64,000 bases of DNA, from positions 1-64,000 of the forward strand of contig NZ_BIXY01000014.1 in assembly GCF_008326305.1 (NCBI RefSeq). Reading direction: 5' to 3'. The position numbers were made by a program, and so were the translations under genes. This DNA is from Dictyobacter arantiisoli. Its GTDB lineage: Bacteria; Chloroflexota; Ktedonobacteria; Ktedonobacterales; Ktedonobacteraceae. The notes under the pieces are model-generated. The model ran no database searches. It worked only from the letters and a program-made list of their open reading frames with translations, and was not told the origin of the DNA. This document shows positions 8,582-17,788 of this stretch, piece by piece (positions within the stretch are counted from its first letter, which is position 1; every line of letters starts with the position of its first letter).

Positions 8582-8734
8582 GGAATTTACTCCTTCTCTC
8601 TTCATTGATCGGCAAGAAGAACTATCGACTACATTTCATCCACACCATAGAGTATGGCAGCTAAATATGAAGAGAAAATCAAGCGATTGTAATAATTTTC
8701 CAAAAAGCTGTCAACCTTCGTATGATCAATAACT

Positions 8735-8772
8735 CCAGCATATGATATCTATAAATTTATAGCATATGATGC
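8735..8772. promoter_or_regulatory. Palindrome and direct repeat upstream of carbonic anhydrase
   Basis: CTATAAATTTATAG (8749-8762) is a perfect 14-bp palindrome flanked on both sides by AGCATATGAT. It is 80 bp before the carbonic anhydrase start and may be an operator or part of the promoter. No regulator is assigned. Confidence 0.35.
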
Positions 8773-8845
8773 ACGAGATATGGTATTCTGTAAGTAGATT
8801 GGAATGTTTTGAGGTGCTAGCTCACTTGAAGAATGGAGAAATGTC

Positions 8846-9337
8846 ATGCCAGTTGTTGATGAGTTTATCAAAGCAAACAGTACATATGCCTCCGACTTTC
8901 ACAAAGGTGGTCTACCCTTGCCGCCAGCCCGCAAAGTCGCCGTCCTGGCCTGTATGGATGCACGACTGGACCCGGCAAAAATTTTGGGTCTTGAAGAGGG
9001 TGATGCGCACGTTATCCGCAATGCCGGTGGCCGGGCCACAGACGCCTTACGTTCCCTGGTCATCTCTGAGCTATTGTTAGGGACACAAACGATTGTAATC
9101 ATCCATCACACCGATTGCGGTATGCTTACCTTTAGCGACGAAGACATCCACAAAAAGGTTCGACAAGAATTGCACGCCGATGCCGACCATATCTCCTTCC
9201 TCCCTTTCACCGATCTCGAACAATCCGTACGCGATGATATCGCCTATCTGAAGGCCACAAGGCTGATCCCAGACAGTATTGAGATCAGGGGCTTTATCTA
9301 TGACGTCAAAACTGGCCGCTTGAATGAGGTTCAATAG
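8846..9337 (+). CDS. Beta-class carbonic anhydrase
   Basis: 163 residues. It interconverts CO2 and bicarbonate in the cytoplasm using zinc. The conserved ligands are visible: Cys36 with Asp38 and Arg40 in ACMDAR, then His88 and Cys91 in HHTDCG. The length and the absence of an N-terminal extension match the short bacterial/mycobacterial type beta-enzymes. The start has GGAG nine bases upstream. It is monocistronic, facing the lysyl-tRNA synthetase gene, with a hairpin between them. Bicarbonate supply to carboxylases is the general role; no partner gene is adjacent. Confidence 0.9.
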   Translation: MPVVDEFIKANSTYASDFHKGGLPLPPARKVAVLACMDARLDPAKILGLEEGDAHVIRNAGGRATDALRSLVISELLLGTQTIVIIHHTDCGMLTFSDEDIHKKVRQELHADADHISFLPFTDLEQSVRDDIAYLKATRLIPDSIEIRGFIYDVKTGRLNEVQ

Positions 9338-9381
9338 TTCTCAGATACAGAGAACGAACGGAAAGCTTACCTGAAACAACA

Positions 9382-9418
9382 GGGGCCGACGGATAGAGAA
9401 TAGCATCTGTCGGCCCTG
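9382..9418. terminator. Hairpin between convergent genes
   Basis: GGGGCCGACGGAT pairs with an ATCTGTCGGCCC arm around a short loop, midway between the carbonic anhydrase and lysS ends. There is no long T run, so termination strength is uncertain. Confidence 0.45.
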
Positions 9419-9438
9419 CCAGTTCAATAGCGCTGCAA

Positions 9439-11124
9439 CTATTGGATAGTCATTTCCTGATCTTTCTTTTCGTTCGCCTCATCGACGGATGGCGTAAGCA
9501 GTTGTTTGGCTCGTTCCAGACCGATAGAGAGCAGCAAGGTGGGAATACGTGGTCCCGTGTCTTTACCGCAAATGAGCGTATAGAGTGCAACAAAGAAAGA
9601 GCGCTGCGCCTGCTTGAGCTCATCGTTGGGAGGCGTATCAATATCCATGCCGCGTACGATCTTGGGAATGCTGTACATCAATGAGGTCAGATCATGCAGA
9701 TTCCACGAAGTATCCAGGCGCTCGGCGAGCATGCGAATGCTGGCCTGATCCATCTCTACGAATTGCGCAAAGGCTTCACTATTAAAGTGTTCGCCGATCT
9801 GCGTGCGCTCATCATCTGGCAGATAATTATTGACCCAGTTTAAGGCACAGGTGAAACGTGGCTCAAGTTGTTCGCGTAGCACAACCTGACCATCCGCTAC
9901 CTCTGGCAACGTCTGGGAGATGATGCGCAAGACTTGCTCCTCATTCGCCTGTGTGACGTCGATGACAGAGGTCAGCAGTGGGAAGGGAACGGGATGATGG
10001 GTATAGAGAATCTCCTCGCTTACTGTCCTGGTAGCACGCTCGAATAACCTCTGATTGCTCTCATTGGCCGCCCCTTTGGCGATCTGCCGAACCAGCGCAT
10101 CCCACTCCTCATAGAGGCGCAGCAAACCCTGACCATAGTCGATCTCAAAGGCTTGATTATTGGCACGGCGCGCATAGAGCCAGCGCAGAATCGCAGGCTC
10201 GATAATATTCAGGGCCGAAGTGACGGTCGCGGTAGTACCAGCCGAGCTTGAAATCTTGGAACGTCCACCCATGCCGACAAATGCATAACCAATGAACTGT
10301 GGGGCTTTCCAGTTATACAACTGGACAATACGCTGTCCAACGGTATAGCTGCTACCAGGGGAGGAATGATCCTCACCGCCGGGCTCGAAGTCCACCTGCT
10401 CATAGCTCCAGCGCATCGGCCAGTCAATTTTCCAGGCCAGCTTGCCATCCACCTTGTCATTCAGGCTATAGCCAGACTCGTGTCCACAATTATCACAGAC
10501 ATACGTAAAAGAGGCATCCTCATCACGATAACTGGTGAGGTGCGTCATATCCTTATGGCAGTTTTCACAATAGGTCTTAAAAGGATAATAGGCGGCGCGG
10601 CGATCTTCAACCGATTCTTTCTGACCTTCCAGATTCTGATACTCGGCCAGAATATCGAAGATCTCAAAACGCTGGCGGATCGCCTGTTTGATCTGCTCGA
10701 CATAATCACCACGGCGATAGGCTTCCGATTGGCGCACAAAACGTGGATGCACACCTAAACGATCCAATCCGGCGGCAAAGTCGCTGATATAGCGCGTCGC
10801 ATACGAATCGTATTCGCCAAAGGGATCAGGGATATCGGCGTATGGCATGCCAATATATTGCGCAAAGTCAGCGGGGGTACCAGCTGGCACCTTGCGCAAG
10901 CGATCATAGTCGTCCCAGGAATGGATATGATCGACTTTCCAGCCACGTCCACGCAATTCTTCCGCGACCAGATGAACGGTCATAGGCTCGCGCAGGTTGC
11001 CCAGATGGATAGGACCAGAGGGACTAATACCCGATGCACACACAATAGTGGCATCCTCACCTTTACGCTGCCGCACACTGGCTTCTACACGGTCAGCTAC
11101 TTTTGTAACCCAATCAGCTTTCAT
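9439..11124 (-). CDS. lysS: Class I (archaeal-type) lysyl-tRNA synthetase
   Basis: 561 residues. It charges tRNA-Lys with lysine. The class I signatures are present: the HIGH-type motif PSGPIHLGNLRE near residue 35 and the KMSKS-type KISSSAG near residue 290. A zinc-ribbon insertion with two CxxC pairs (CENCH and CDNCG) lies between them near residues 190-220, as in archaeal and spirochaete LysRS-I. The class II enzyme used by most bacteria is not seen here. It follows the lysine operon on the same strand, but a terminator at 11307-11341 separates them, so it probably has its own promoter in the 11125-11306 gap. Confidence 0.93.
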   Translation of the reverse strand: MKADWVTKVADRVEASVRQRKGEDATIVCASGISPSGPIHLGNLREPMTVHLVAEELRGRGWKVDHIHSWDDYDRLRKVPAGTPADFAQYIGMPYADIPDPFGEYDSYATRYISDFAAGLDRLGVHPRFVRQSEAYRRGDYVEQIKQAIRQRFEIFDILAEYQNLEGQKESVEDRRAAYYPFKTYCENCHKDMTHLTSYRDEDASFTYVCDNCGHESGYSLNDKVDGKLAWKIDWPMRWSYEQVDFEPGGEDHSSPGSSYTVGQRIVQLYNWKAPQFIGYAFVGMGGRSKISSSAGTTATVTSALNIIEPAILRWLYARRANNQAFEIDYGQGLLRLYEEWDALVRQIAKGAANESNQRLFERATRTVSEEILYTHHPVPFPLLTSVIDVTQANEEQVLRIISQTLPEVADGQVVLREQLEPRFTCALNWVNNYLPDDERTQIGEHFNSEAFAQFVEMDQASIRMLAERLDTSWNLHDLTSLMYSIPKIVRGMDIDTPPNDELKQAQRSFFVALYTLICGKDTGPRIPTLLLSIGLERAKQLLTPSVDEANEKKDQEMTIQ

Positions 11125-11306
11125 GTCTCAACTATCTCCAGATTATAGCTCGCGTAAGCTTATGTTTTTTCTTGATGCTCATTTTATCAGTTTAGCTTGC
11201 AATAGTCTTTATGACAGGGCAAGAATTGCTATAAGGGGATTACCTTGATCACACATCTACACTGCGAGCAGTTTCTATAGCGAGCCTCATGACCTGTACA
11301 GGACAG

Positions 11307-11341
11307 CAAAAAGCCTCAGGCCGAGGGGAAGGCTTGAGGCT
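11307..11341 (-). terminator. Intrinsic terminator of the lysine operon
   Basis: On the minus strand AGCCTCAAGCC pairs with GGCCTGAGGCT and is followed by TTTTTG. It lies 37 bp after the homoisocitrate dehydrogenase stop and before lysS. Confidence 0.8.
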
Positions 11342-11377
11342 AATCGAAAAACGTAACAGGTCTTCTTCTACAACTAG

Positions 11378-12469
11378 CTAATTCCTCGGCAAACGCGCCG
11401 TGATCGCCTGTACAAATTCCGTTGTACCGGCCTGCCCGCCTTGATCGACTGGCAGCAGAGATCCGTCCCGATAGGTTTGTTCAATCGCGGTCTCTAAGGC
11501 ACGTGCCTCTTCATTATACCCCAGATAAGCAAGCATTTGCGCGCCCGATAATAACATAGCGGTAGGATTAATAATACCCTTGCCAGCCAGATCAGGGGCC
11601 GAACCATGGACTGGCTCGAAGTAGGCATAGTGCTCACCATAGCAGGCACTGGGAGAAAGTCCCAATCCACCAATAGTCCCACTGGAAACATCAGCCAGGA
11701 TATCGCCGTGCTCGTTGCCCAGCACCACAACATCCAATGTTTCCGGTGAAGCTACCAGACGCCGGGCCATATCATCAACCAGAAATTCTTGATAAGTCAA
11801 ACTCGGATGCTGACTGACAGCCTCTTTGACGAGCGTACGGAAGCGTCCATCGGTGCGGGGCTGGATCGAATATTTCGCGCCCAGCGTCACGCGACCGGGA
11901 TAGCCCGCCTGCTGACGCTGCAACGCCAGTTCACAGGCATAGGCCGCCACCCGTTGCATCTGTTCATCCGTGCTGACTTTGATAGAATAGGCTCCAACCT
12001 TATCAACTGGAGGAGCCATCCACCAGGAGCTACTGCTGGTCAGGGTCGCCAGTTCCGCCACATCACCCTCACGTGGCGGATACATACCTTCCAGATTATC
12101 GCGTGCAATCACATAGTCGATACGCTCTGGATTGAGCATAGGACTACGATAACCAGGAATCCAGCGTACCGGACGCACGTTAATAAACGTCTCTTTATTC
12201 CAGCGCAGATACCAGAGAATCGGACGGCTGGGTCCGCCGCTGGCCCCAAACAATGTACAATCGGCGTTATCGATAGCCTCTCGCGTCACGTCGGGGAACG
12301 GCGTTCCATACTGCGCCTGTGCCTCACGGCCACAGGGCGCTTCGACAAAATTGATCGAAGGAGCCAGGCGCTGCAAAATCTCGACGGTGGGACGCATCAC
12401 CTCGGGGGCCGCGTCATCGCCAGGAATCACACACACAGTCGGGGGATTTTGGAGTTGACGCTGGCTCAT
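11378..12469 (-). CDS. Isocitrate/isopropylmalate dehydrogenase family, probable homoisocitrate dehydrogenase
   Basis: 363 residues of the beta-decarboxylating dehydrogenase family. The family elements are an N-terminal IPGDDAAPEV, the substrate region YVIARDNLEGMYPPREG, and the C-terminal NEHGDILADVSSGTIGGLG and FEPVHGSAPDLAGKGIINP blocks. The latter holds metal-binding acids and the NAD site. In this operon, with homocitrate synthase and homoaconitase, it should oxidatively decarboxylate homoisocitrate to 2-oxoadipate. Sequence alone does not exclude isopropylmalate dehydrogenase. It overlaps the small homoaconitase subunit by 4 bp (ATGA), indicating translational coupling. The GAKYSIQPRTDGRF block differs from the usual AN-V/L-K arrangement and is somewhat divergent. 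Confidence 0.85.
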   Translation of the reverse strand: MSQRQLQNPPTVCVIPGDDAAPEVMRPTVEILQRLAPSINFVEAPCGREAQAQYGTPFPDVTREAIDNADCTLFGASGGPSRPILWYLRWNKETFINVRPVRWIPGYRSPMLNPERIDYVIARDNLEGMYPPREGDVAELATLTSSSSWWMAPPVDKVGAYSIKVSTDEQMQRVAAYACELALQRQQAGYPGRVTLGAKYSIQPRTDGRFRTLVKEAVSQHPSLTYQEFLVDDMARRLVASPETLDVVVLGNEHGDILADVSSGTIGGLGLSPSACYGEHYAYFEPVHGSAPDLAGKGIINPTAMLLSGAQMLAYLGYNEEARALETAIEQTYRDGSLLPVDQGGQAGTTEFVQAITARLPRN

Positions 12470-12954
12470 CGCAGGGTTCCTTCCATCTCAATGTAATTGA
12501 TAATGCCACCTGCGGCTACGATACGTGCCACAAAGGGATCAAGCGGCTCGGCCTGGAAGGTCTGGCCGGTGGTCAAATTGCGGATCTCACCAGTCTCCAG
12601 ATTGACATCCAATTCCTGACCATCCTCACTGTTCAGTACCGCCTCTTCGCAGACCAGCACCGGCAATCCAATGTTGACGGCATTGCGATAGAAGATACGT
12701 GCAAAGCTGCGTGCAATGACAACTTTGACTTTGTTAGCGAGGATGGAGGTCGGTGCATGCTCACGCGAGGAGCCACATCCAAAGTTATGACCGCCTAAGA
12801 CGATATCCCCGGGTTTCACCTGCTGCGAGAATTCAGGATAGGCCTCATATAAACAATATTTGGCTAACTGTGCATGATCGGTCGTGACATTATACCGTCC
12901 AGGAATGATCAGGTCGGTATTAATATTGTCTCCAAGTTTCCAAATGCGCCCCAT
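12466..12954 (-). CDS. lysU: Homoaconitase small subunit (LeuD/LysU type)
   Basis: 162 residues, the swivel subunit of a heterodimeric aconitase-family hydro-lyase. The substrate loop GRYNVTT (about residue 19) and the strongly conserved GGHNFGCGSSREHAP block near residue 55 are present. With the large subunit it would isomerise homocitrate to homoisocitrate through homoaconitate. The loop after the conserved Tyr determines substrate length in this family; NVTT is not the typical isopropylmalate YLVY form, which is compatible with homoaconitase but not proof. It sits 48 bp after the large subunit gene and overlaps the dehydrogenase by 4 bp. Confidence 0.87.
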   Translation of the reverse strand: MGRIWKLGDNINTDLIIPGRYNVTTDHAQLAKYCLYEAYPEFSQQVKPGDIVLGGHNFGCGSSREHAPTSILANKVKVVIARSFARIFYRNAVNIGLPVLVCEEAVLNSEDGQELDVNLETGEIRNLTTGQTFQAEPLDPFVARIVAAGGIINYIEMEGTLR

Positions 12955-13002
12955 AATACTCTGTTCCTTTCGTTGCTATGGCTGTGTTGAGCCGGTTACG
13001 AC

Positions 13003-14271
13003 TTATGCTCTGCTCTCTTCAAGTAAGATAGCGCGGGGATCGGTGATATAGCCGGTCAACGCGGTTGCCGCAACGGTGGCGGGGCTACCCAGGTAGATCT
13101 CAGCGGTAGGATCGCCCATGCGACCAGTAAAATTGCGATTCATGGTAGTCATTGCGCGCTCGCCGGGAGCCAGTACACCAAAGTGGCGTCCAATGCAGGG
13201 TCCACAGCCAGGCGTACCGACTGAAGCGCCAGCCCGGGAGAAGATTTCTAGATATCCCAGACGCATCGCCTCAAGATAGATCTCACGCGAGGCAGGAATT
13301 ACGACCATGCGGATATCGGGGCTAATGGTGCGTCCAGCCAGGATACCAGCCGCGATCTCCAGGTCATCCAGACGACCATTGGTGCAGGTGCCCAGGAAAA
13401 CCTCATCGATCTTGACGTTGGTCACCTCTTCCGCCGGATGAACGATATTGACATCCGGTGGGCAGGCCACCAGGGGTTTGAGATTAGTAACATCAATCTC
13501 AATTACACGCTCATAATGAGGATTCACCGCTCGCAAGAGAGGATATTCCTGATCGGTACGGCCCTGCAGCCAGGCGCGTGTCGTCTCGTCGGCGGCGATC
13601 AGGCCAGCCTTGCCGCCCATCTCGATAGCCATATTCGAGAAGGTCATACGCTCGCTCATCGAGAAGTTCTCAATCACCTCACCGGTATATTCGATGGCGC
13701 GATAATTGGCTCCATCGACGCCCAGATGGCGTACGATCTCCAGGGATACGTCTTTGGCGTAAACACCGGCGGGCAGAGTGCCTGTAATGTTGACATTGAT
13801 GGTCTCAGGGACGCGGAACCAGCTCCGGCCGGTCGCATAGGCCACACCGATATCGGTGGAACCCATACCAGTTCCAAAAGCTCCAAAAGCGCCATACGTA
13901 CAGGAATGGCTATCAGCACCGACAATCACGCTGCCCGGCACGACAAAACCTTTCTCCGGCATCACCTGATGGCAGATACCCTCTTGTAGAATGGAAATAT
14001 CCTGCTCTTTGGCGAAGTTACGCACCTCGCGATGGAGGGTCGCGGCGGCAATCGTCGCAGCCGGAATGATATGGTCAAAGACAATATGCGAACGCTTGCT
14101 ATCAAATACCTTGCCCGTTTTTTGTCCAGTCAATTTCGCAAAGGCTTTAATCGCCAATGGAGTGGTCGTATCATGGCTCATGACATGATCGACATCTACC
14201 ACAACAGTTTCGCCCGCATGAACAGGACGACCTAATTTGTAACTAAAGATTTCTTCGGCTAGCGTTCCCAT
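13003..14271 (-). CDS. lysT: Homoaconitase large subunit (LeuC/LysT type)
   Basis: 422 residues, matching the short LeuC2/LysT class. The [4Fe-4S] ligands are visible as Cys in FLGTCTNGR (near residue 300) and the CxxC pair in TPGCGPCIGR (near residue 360). VGADSHSCTYGAFGAFGTG and NRNFTGRMG are further family blocks. It forms the catalytic half of the homocitrate to homoisocitrate isomerase with the downstream small subunit. Its start overlaps the homocitrate synthase stop by 13 bp, so the two are translationally coupled. Leucine-pathway isopropylmalate isomerase is the main alternative, disfavoured by context. Confidence 0.88.
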   Translation of the reverse strand: MGTLAEEIFSYKLGRPVHAGETVVVDVDHVMSHDTTTPLAIKAFAKLTGQKTGKVFDSKRSHIVFDHIIPAATIAAATLHREVRNFAKEQDISILQEGICHQVMPEKGFVVPGSVIVGADSHSCTYGAFGAFGTGMGSTDIGVAYATGRSWFRVPETINVNITGTLPAGVYAKDVSLEIVRHLGVDGANYRAIEYTGEVIENFSMSERMTFSNMAIEMGGKAGLIAADETTRAWLQGRTDQEYPLLRAVNPHYERVIEIDVTNLKPLVACPPDVNIVHPAEEVTNVKIDEVFLGTCTNGRLDDLEIAAGILAGRTISPDIRMVVIPASREIYLEAMRLGYLEIFSRAGASVGTPGCGPCIGRHFGVLAPGERAMTTMNRNFTGRMGDPTAEIYLGSPATVAATALTGYITDPRAILLEESRA

Positions 14272-15407
14272 ACCAGACTCCCTTTCTCTGCATACCAGTC
14301 ACGGATAAATGTATTTACTTCATCGTCGCTTAAAGATCCCGCCTCGGCATGCTCTTTAATAGCCTGCGTCAGATGTGACACCTCTTCAGCGGTAAGTTGA
14401 AATCCCAGTGAGACAGCGCGATGACCCACGGCGTAGCGGCCCGTAAAGCGCGAACCAACATCGACATGACGCACAATCCCAAAGTCAGTAGGATTCAATA
14501 TTTCGTAGGCATTCGGATTGCGTAGCACTGCTTTTGTGTGCACTCCCGCACGATGCGTGAAGGCGTTGGGAGCAGTGATCGGCATGTTATAAGGAATAGT
14601 GATATTTAAGCTATCAGCAACATATTGATCCAACTCAACCAGGCGAGTGACATCATACGTTGCCAGCTGATCAGGATGATGAATATAGAGTTGCGAGATA
14701 ATACCACTCAAGGATGCAATACCATTGCGCTCACCAATGCCCATCACGGTCACATCCAGACAATCAGCGCCCGCCTCGTAGGCGGCGATGGTGTTGGCGA
14801 TAGCACAGCCGGTATCATTATGTCCATGAAACTCGATGCCAACCTGTGGATAGCGACTGGCGATCAGGCTAACCAACCGGTCAACCTGACGTGGGGTTGC
14901 TATACCAACAGTATCCGGCAAACCAATACGTTCGACACCGGCATCGACAACCGCATCGAAAACCGTCAGCAGATCCACCAGATCGCTACGGAAGGCATCC
15001 TCAGCGGAGAAGCGTACATAGCGACCAGCTTCGCGGATACGGCGGATCAGCGGAACCGCTTCATGGGCAATCTGTTCAATCCCACGTCCATGGCTGAATG
15101 AGCGCAGTTCAGTAGAGGTACCGAAGAAGAGGTTCAGGCCATAGACGTCTGTCTCCAGAGCGGCCTGCACATCGGCCTCAGCACAGCGCACATGCGCCAC
15201 AACGTGCGATTTCAAATGTAAGTCACAAATAGCCTGGACAGCTTCACGCGTCTCAGGAGACGCAATAGGAGAGGGTACCTCGATAAATGTCACCCCGATC
15301 TGATCCAGTAAGCGAGCGATGTTCAGTCGCTGCTCCAGGGTGAAAAAGGTTTTGATAAACTGCTCCCCCTCGCGCAAGGTGCTATCAAGAATAGCTGGTG
15401 ATCTCAT
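14259..15407 (-). CDS. hcs: Homocitrate synthase
   Basis: 382 residues from the ATG at 15407; a longer frame to 15476 would overlap the upstream gene and adds an untypical leader. It condenses acetyl-CoA with 2-oxoglutarate, the first step of the aminoadipate pathway. The DRE-TIM signature LDSTLREGEQF is at the N-terminus, and the metal-binding HGHNDTGCA and the VMGIGERNG motif follow. HRAGVHTKAVLRNP matches the C-terminal region of homocitrate synthases. The lack of a long LeuA-type regulatory domain (about 500 residues) separates it from alpha-isopropylmalate synthase. The stop overlaps the homoaconitase large subunit start. Confidence 0.88.
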   Translation of the reverse strand: MRSPAILDSTLREGEQFIKTFFTLEQRLNIARLLDQIGVTFIEVPSPIASPETREAVQAICDLHLKSHVVAHVRCAEADVQAALETDVYGLNLFFGTSTELRSFSHGRGIEQIAHEAVPLIRRIREAGRYVRFSAEDAFRSDLVDLLTVFDAVVDAGVERIGLPDTVGIATPRQVDRLVSLIASRYPQVGIEFHGHNDTGCAIANTIAAYEAGADCLDVTVMGIGERNGIASLSGIISQLYIHHPDQLATYDVTRLVELDQYVADSLNITIPYNMPITAPNAFTHRAGVHTKAVLRNPNAYEILNPTDFGIVRHVDVGSRFTGRYAVGHRAVSLGFQLTAEEVSHLTQAIKEHAEAGSLSDDEVNTFIRDWYAEKGSLVWER

Positions 15408-15454
15408 GATGCTTTTTCCCTTTGTGATGCAATAGTATACGTTTCTGACTGCAT

Positions 15455-17752
15455 TTAAATGGTATTCAGAACGCATTCGAGCACATCAATAGCATGGGTA
15501 TATTCGGCCACACGTATATGTTCCTGAGGGGTATGATCGAGGCTTGAGTCTCCCGGCCCATAAGCCACCATATTCTGTCCCCAATGCGGACCTACGACAT
15601 TCATATCCGATGTTCCCGTTTTATATTTAAAAGTGGGCTGTTCTCCTGTGGCTCGAATAGCTGAGATAAAGGCTCGGGCCAGGGGAATGGCACGTGTTGT
15701 CTGATAGGCGACCTCTTCACCGGAAAAGGTCAGATGAACATCGTCTTCCAAGGCCCAACGCTGCAATTGTGTTCGCAAGTTGGCAATATCCAGATTGGGT
15801 GGAAGGCGATAGCTGATCGTAAAGCTTGTGCGCTCCGCCAGACCATCCTGCTCACTATTGATGGTCAGGAGGGCGGGCAACAGGGCTGCGAAGGACGACT
15901 TGCCAGCATGCTCTTGATTCCACTCATCGGCATGGCGGCGGACTCGTCCCCAGAAGGCGGCAGCGATTTCATTGCTCCGTTGCAAGGGTCCCGCGCTATG
16001 GCTGGATTGCTGTGTGACACAACCATCTAATAACAGGCGGCCTTTATACCCGATCGTGACCGCCTGACTGCCACTCGGCTCCCCAATGATGCAGGCCGAG
16101 GGTTGATAGCGCTTGATGACGCCCCGTGCGCCTCGTGAGGTCGCTGCCTCCTCTTCTACCGCACCTACAACCACAACAGGTCGTGAGTGGCCTCCCTGAC
16201 GCGCTACGCGGGCCGTAGCGCAGACGAAAGCCGCCAGTGGACCTTTAGCATCCACCGCGCCACGCCCATAGAGAATACCATCCTCCAGGCGAACCGGTAT
16301 ATTGCCAGGCACGGTATCCATATGTCCCAGCAGGACCACCGGTTGTTGATCCGTAATCTCGGCATGTGTGCTGGCGACAAAATTGCCTACCTCATCGACA
16401 TAAGCATGCAAGCCCATCTGTCGGGCTTGCTCAACCATAAAATGGGCCAGCGCCCCTTCGTGGGTAGAAAGGCTGGGAATAGTGAGCATCCGTTGTAAAA
16501 GCGCAACTTCCGCCGTGGGGGATGAGCTTTCCTCATGTGTCTCTGCGACGGATTGCGTTTCGCGCTCAGGATTTGGAGTCGCCCCCAATACCTCGGCGAC
16601 AATATCCAACGCCCGGTCAAGTTGGGCTTCAGTGATGACCAGCGGAGGCAAGAGTCGCAGTACATTGGGTCCAGCGGGCAGGGCCAAAACTCCACGCTCG
16701 ATCAATGCTTCGAGATAGGGCTGGACACGTTTCTTTAACTCAATGCCAAGCAACAAGCCCAGGCCGCGTACCTCGCGGATCACAGGAGATTGCAGAGCTT
16801 GCAGACGCTTCAGGGCATGTGCTCCAAGCGCAGCGGCCCGTGCGGGCAGATCTTCCTGCTCAAAGATATCCAATGTTGCCAGCGCGGCGGCACAAGCGAG
16901 GGGATTTCCCCCAAAGGTGGTGCCGTGTGAACCCTTTGAGATATGTCCACTCTCCATGACGCGTGCTCCCAGACCAATCGCTCCCATGGGAACACCACCG
17001 GCAATGGATTTCGCCAGACACAGGATGTCGGGCTGGACGCCATATTGCTCGCAGGCAAAGAGGGTGCCGGTCCGACCAAAGCCGGTCTGCACTTCATCGA
17101 TAATTAAGAGTGCGCCGCGCTCGTGGCAAAGGGCCGCCAGTCCCTGTACGTAGGCTTGCTGACCGATATGCACGCCACCCTCGGCCTGAACCAGTTCAAT
17201 GATCACAGCCGCTGTATGTTCAGTGATCGCCGCTTCAGCCGCCGTCAGATCGTTATAGCGGATATGCGAGACATCTGGGATCAGGGGCGCGAATGGTTCA
17301 CGATAATGTTTTTCCCAGGTCGCTGAAAGCGCGCCCATGGTTCGACCATGGAAGCCGCGTAGCGTCGCTACGATGCCGGTGCGTCCGGTCGCCAGACGTG
17401 CGAATTTTAATGCCCCCTCAACCGCTTCAGTACCACTGTTACAGAGGAAGAAATGCGAGAGTCCCTCCGGTGTTACCTGTACCAGGCGCTCAAGCAAACG
17501 AGCGCGTACATCATTATAGACAATTTCAGGGCAGGTAATCAGCCGTTGGGCCTGAGCGGCCAGCGCGGCAGCGATCTCTGAACGACCATGGCCGATATTA
17601 GCCACTCCATGGCCCGCCGCGCAATCGATATACTCTCGTCCCTCAGCATCCCACAGTATCGCACCCTGACCGCGTACAATAGCTAGCAAACGCTTCCCGT
17701 AGACACCGCTGGTGTAGGTATCCTCTTGTTCAATAATTGTTGTTGTGCTCAT
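15455..17752 (-). CDS. lysJ-lysK: Fusion of LysJ (LysW-lysine aminotransferase) and LysK (LysW-lysine hydrolase)
   Basis: 765 residues, two enzymes in one chain. Residues 1 to about 390 are a class III aminotransferase of the ArgD/LysJ type: FFLCNSGTEAVEGALKFAR, LIIDEVQTGFGRTG, and the PLP lysine in LAKSIAGGVPMGA. A Glu/Ser/Pro-rich linker (about 392-412) follows. Residues about 413-765 are an M20 metallopeptidase of the LysK/ArgE type: LLGHMDTVPG (His, Asp), GRGAVDAKGP, the catalytic EEE of VGAVEEEAATSRG, and GEPSG. The parts would convert LysW-aminoadipate semialdehyde to LysW-lysine and then release lysine. These are the last two steps of the pathway and are usually separate genes. Ornithine formation by the same protein is possible. 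Confidence 0.9.
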   Translation of the reverse strand: MSTTTIIEQEDTYTSGVYGKRLLAIVRGQGAILWDAEGREYIDCAAGHGVANIGHGRSEIAAALAAQAQRLITCPEIVYNDVRARLLERLVQVTPEGLSHFFLCNSGTEAVEGALKFARLATGRTGIVATLRGFHGRTMGALSATWEKHYREPFAPLIPDVSHIRYNDLTAAEAAITEHTAAVIIELVQAEGGVHIGQQAYVQGLAALCHERGALLIIDEVQTGFGRTGTLFACEQYGVQPDILCLAKSIAGGVPMGAIGLGARVMESGHISKGSHGTTFGGNPLACAAALATLDIFEQEDLPARAAALGAHALKRLQALQSPVIREVRGLGLLLGIELKKRVQPYLEALIERGVLALPAGPNVLRLLPPLVITEAQLDRALDIVAEVLGATPNPERETQSVAETHEESSSPTAEVALLQRMLTIPSLSTHEGALAHFMVEQARQMGLHAYVDEVGNFVASTHAEITDQQPVVLLGHMDTVPGNIPVRLEDGILYGRGAVDAKGPLAAFVCATARVARQGGHSRPVVVVGAVEEEAATSRGARGVIKRYQPSACIIGEPSGSQAVTIGYKGRLLLDGCVTQQSSHSAGPLQRSNEIAAAFWGRVRRHADEWNQEHAGKSSFAALLPALLTINSEQDGLAERTSFTISYRLPPNLDIANLRTQLQRWALEDDVHLTFSGEEVAYQTTRAIPLARAFISAIRATGEQPTFKYKTGTSDMNVVGPHWGQNMVAYGPGDSSLDHTPQEHIRVAEYTHAIDVLECVLNTI

Positions 17753-17788
17753 ATGGGACCTCCTTCCTCATCATTCCTATTGCTAGTT

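Noticed and set aside
11789-12496. Plus-strand open frame of 235 codons opposite the homoisocitrate dehydrogenase gene
   Set aside because: Shadow of the conserved dehydrogenase frame; composition (many His, Arg, Thr) is typical of antisense translation.
13438-13989. Plus-strand frame opposite the homoaconitase large subunit
   Set aside because: Antisense to a strongly conserved enzyme with intact cluster cysteines.
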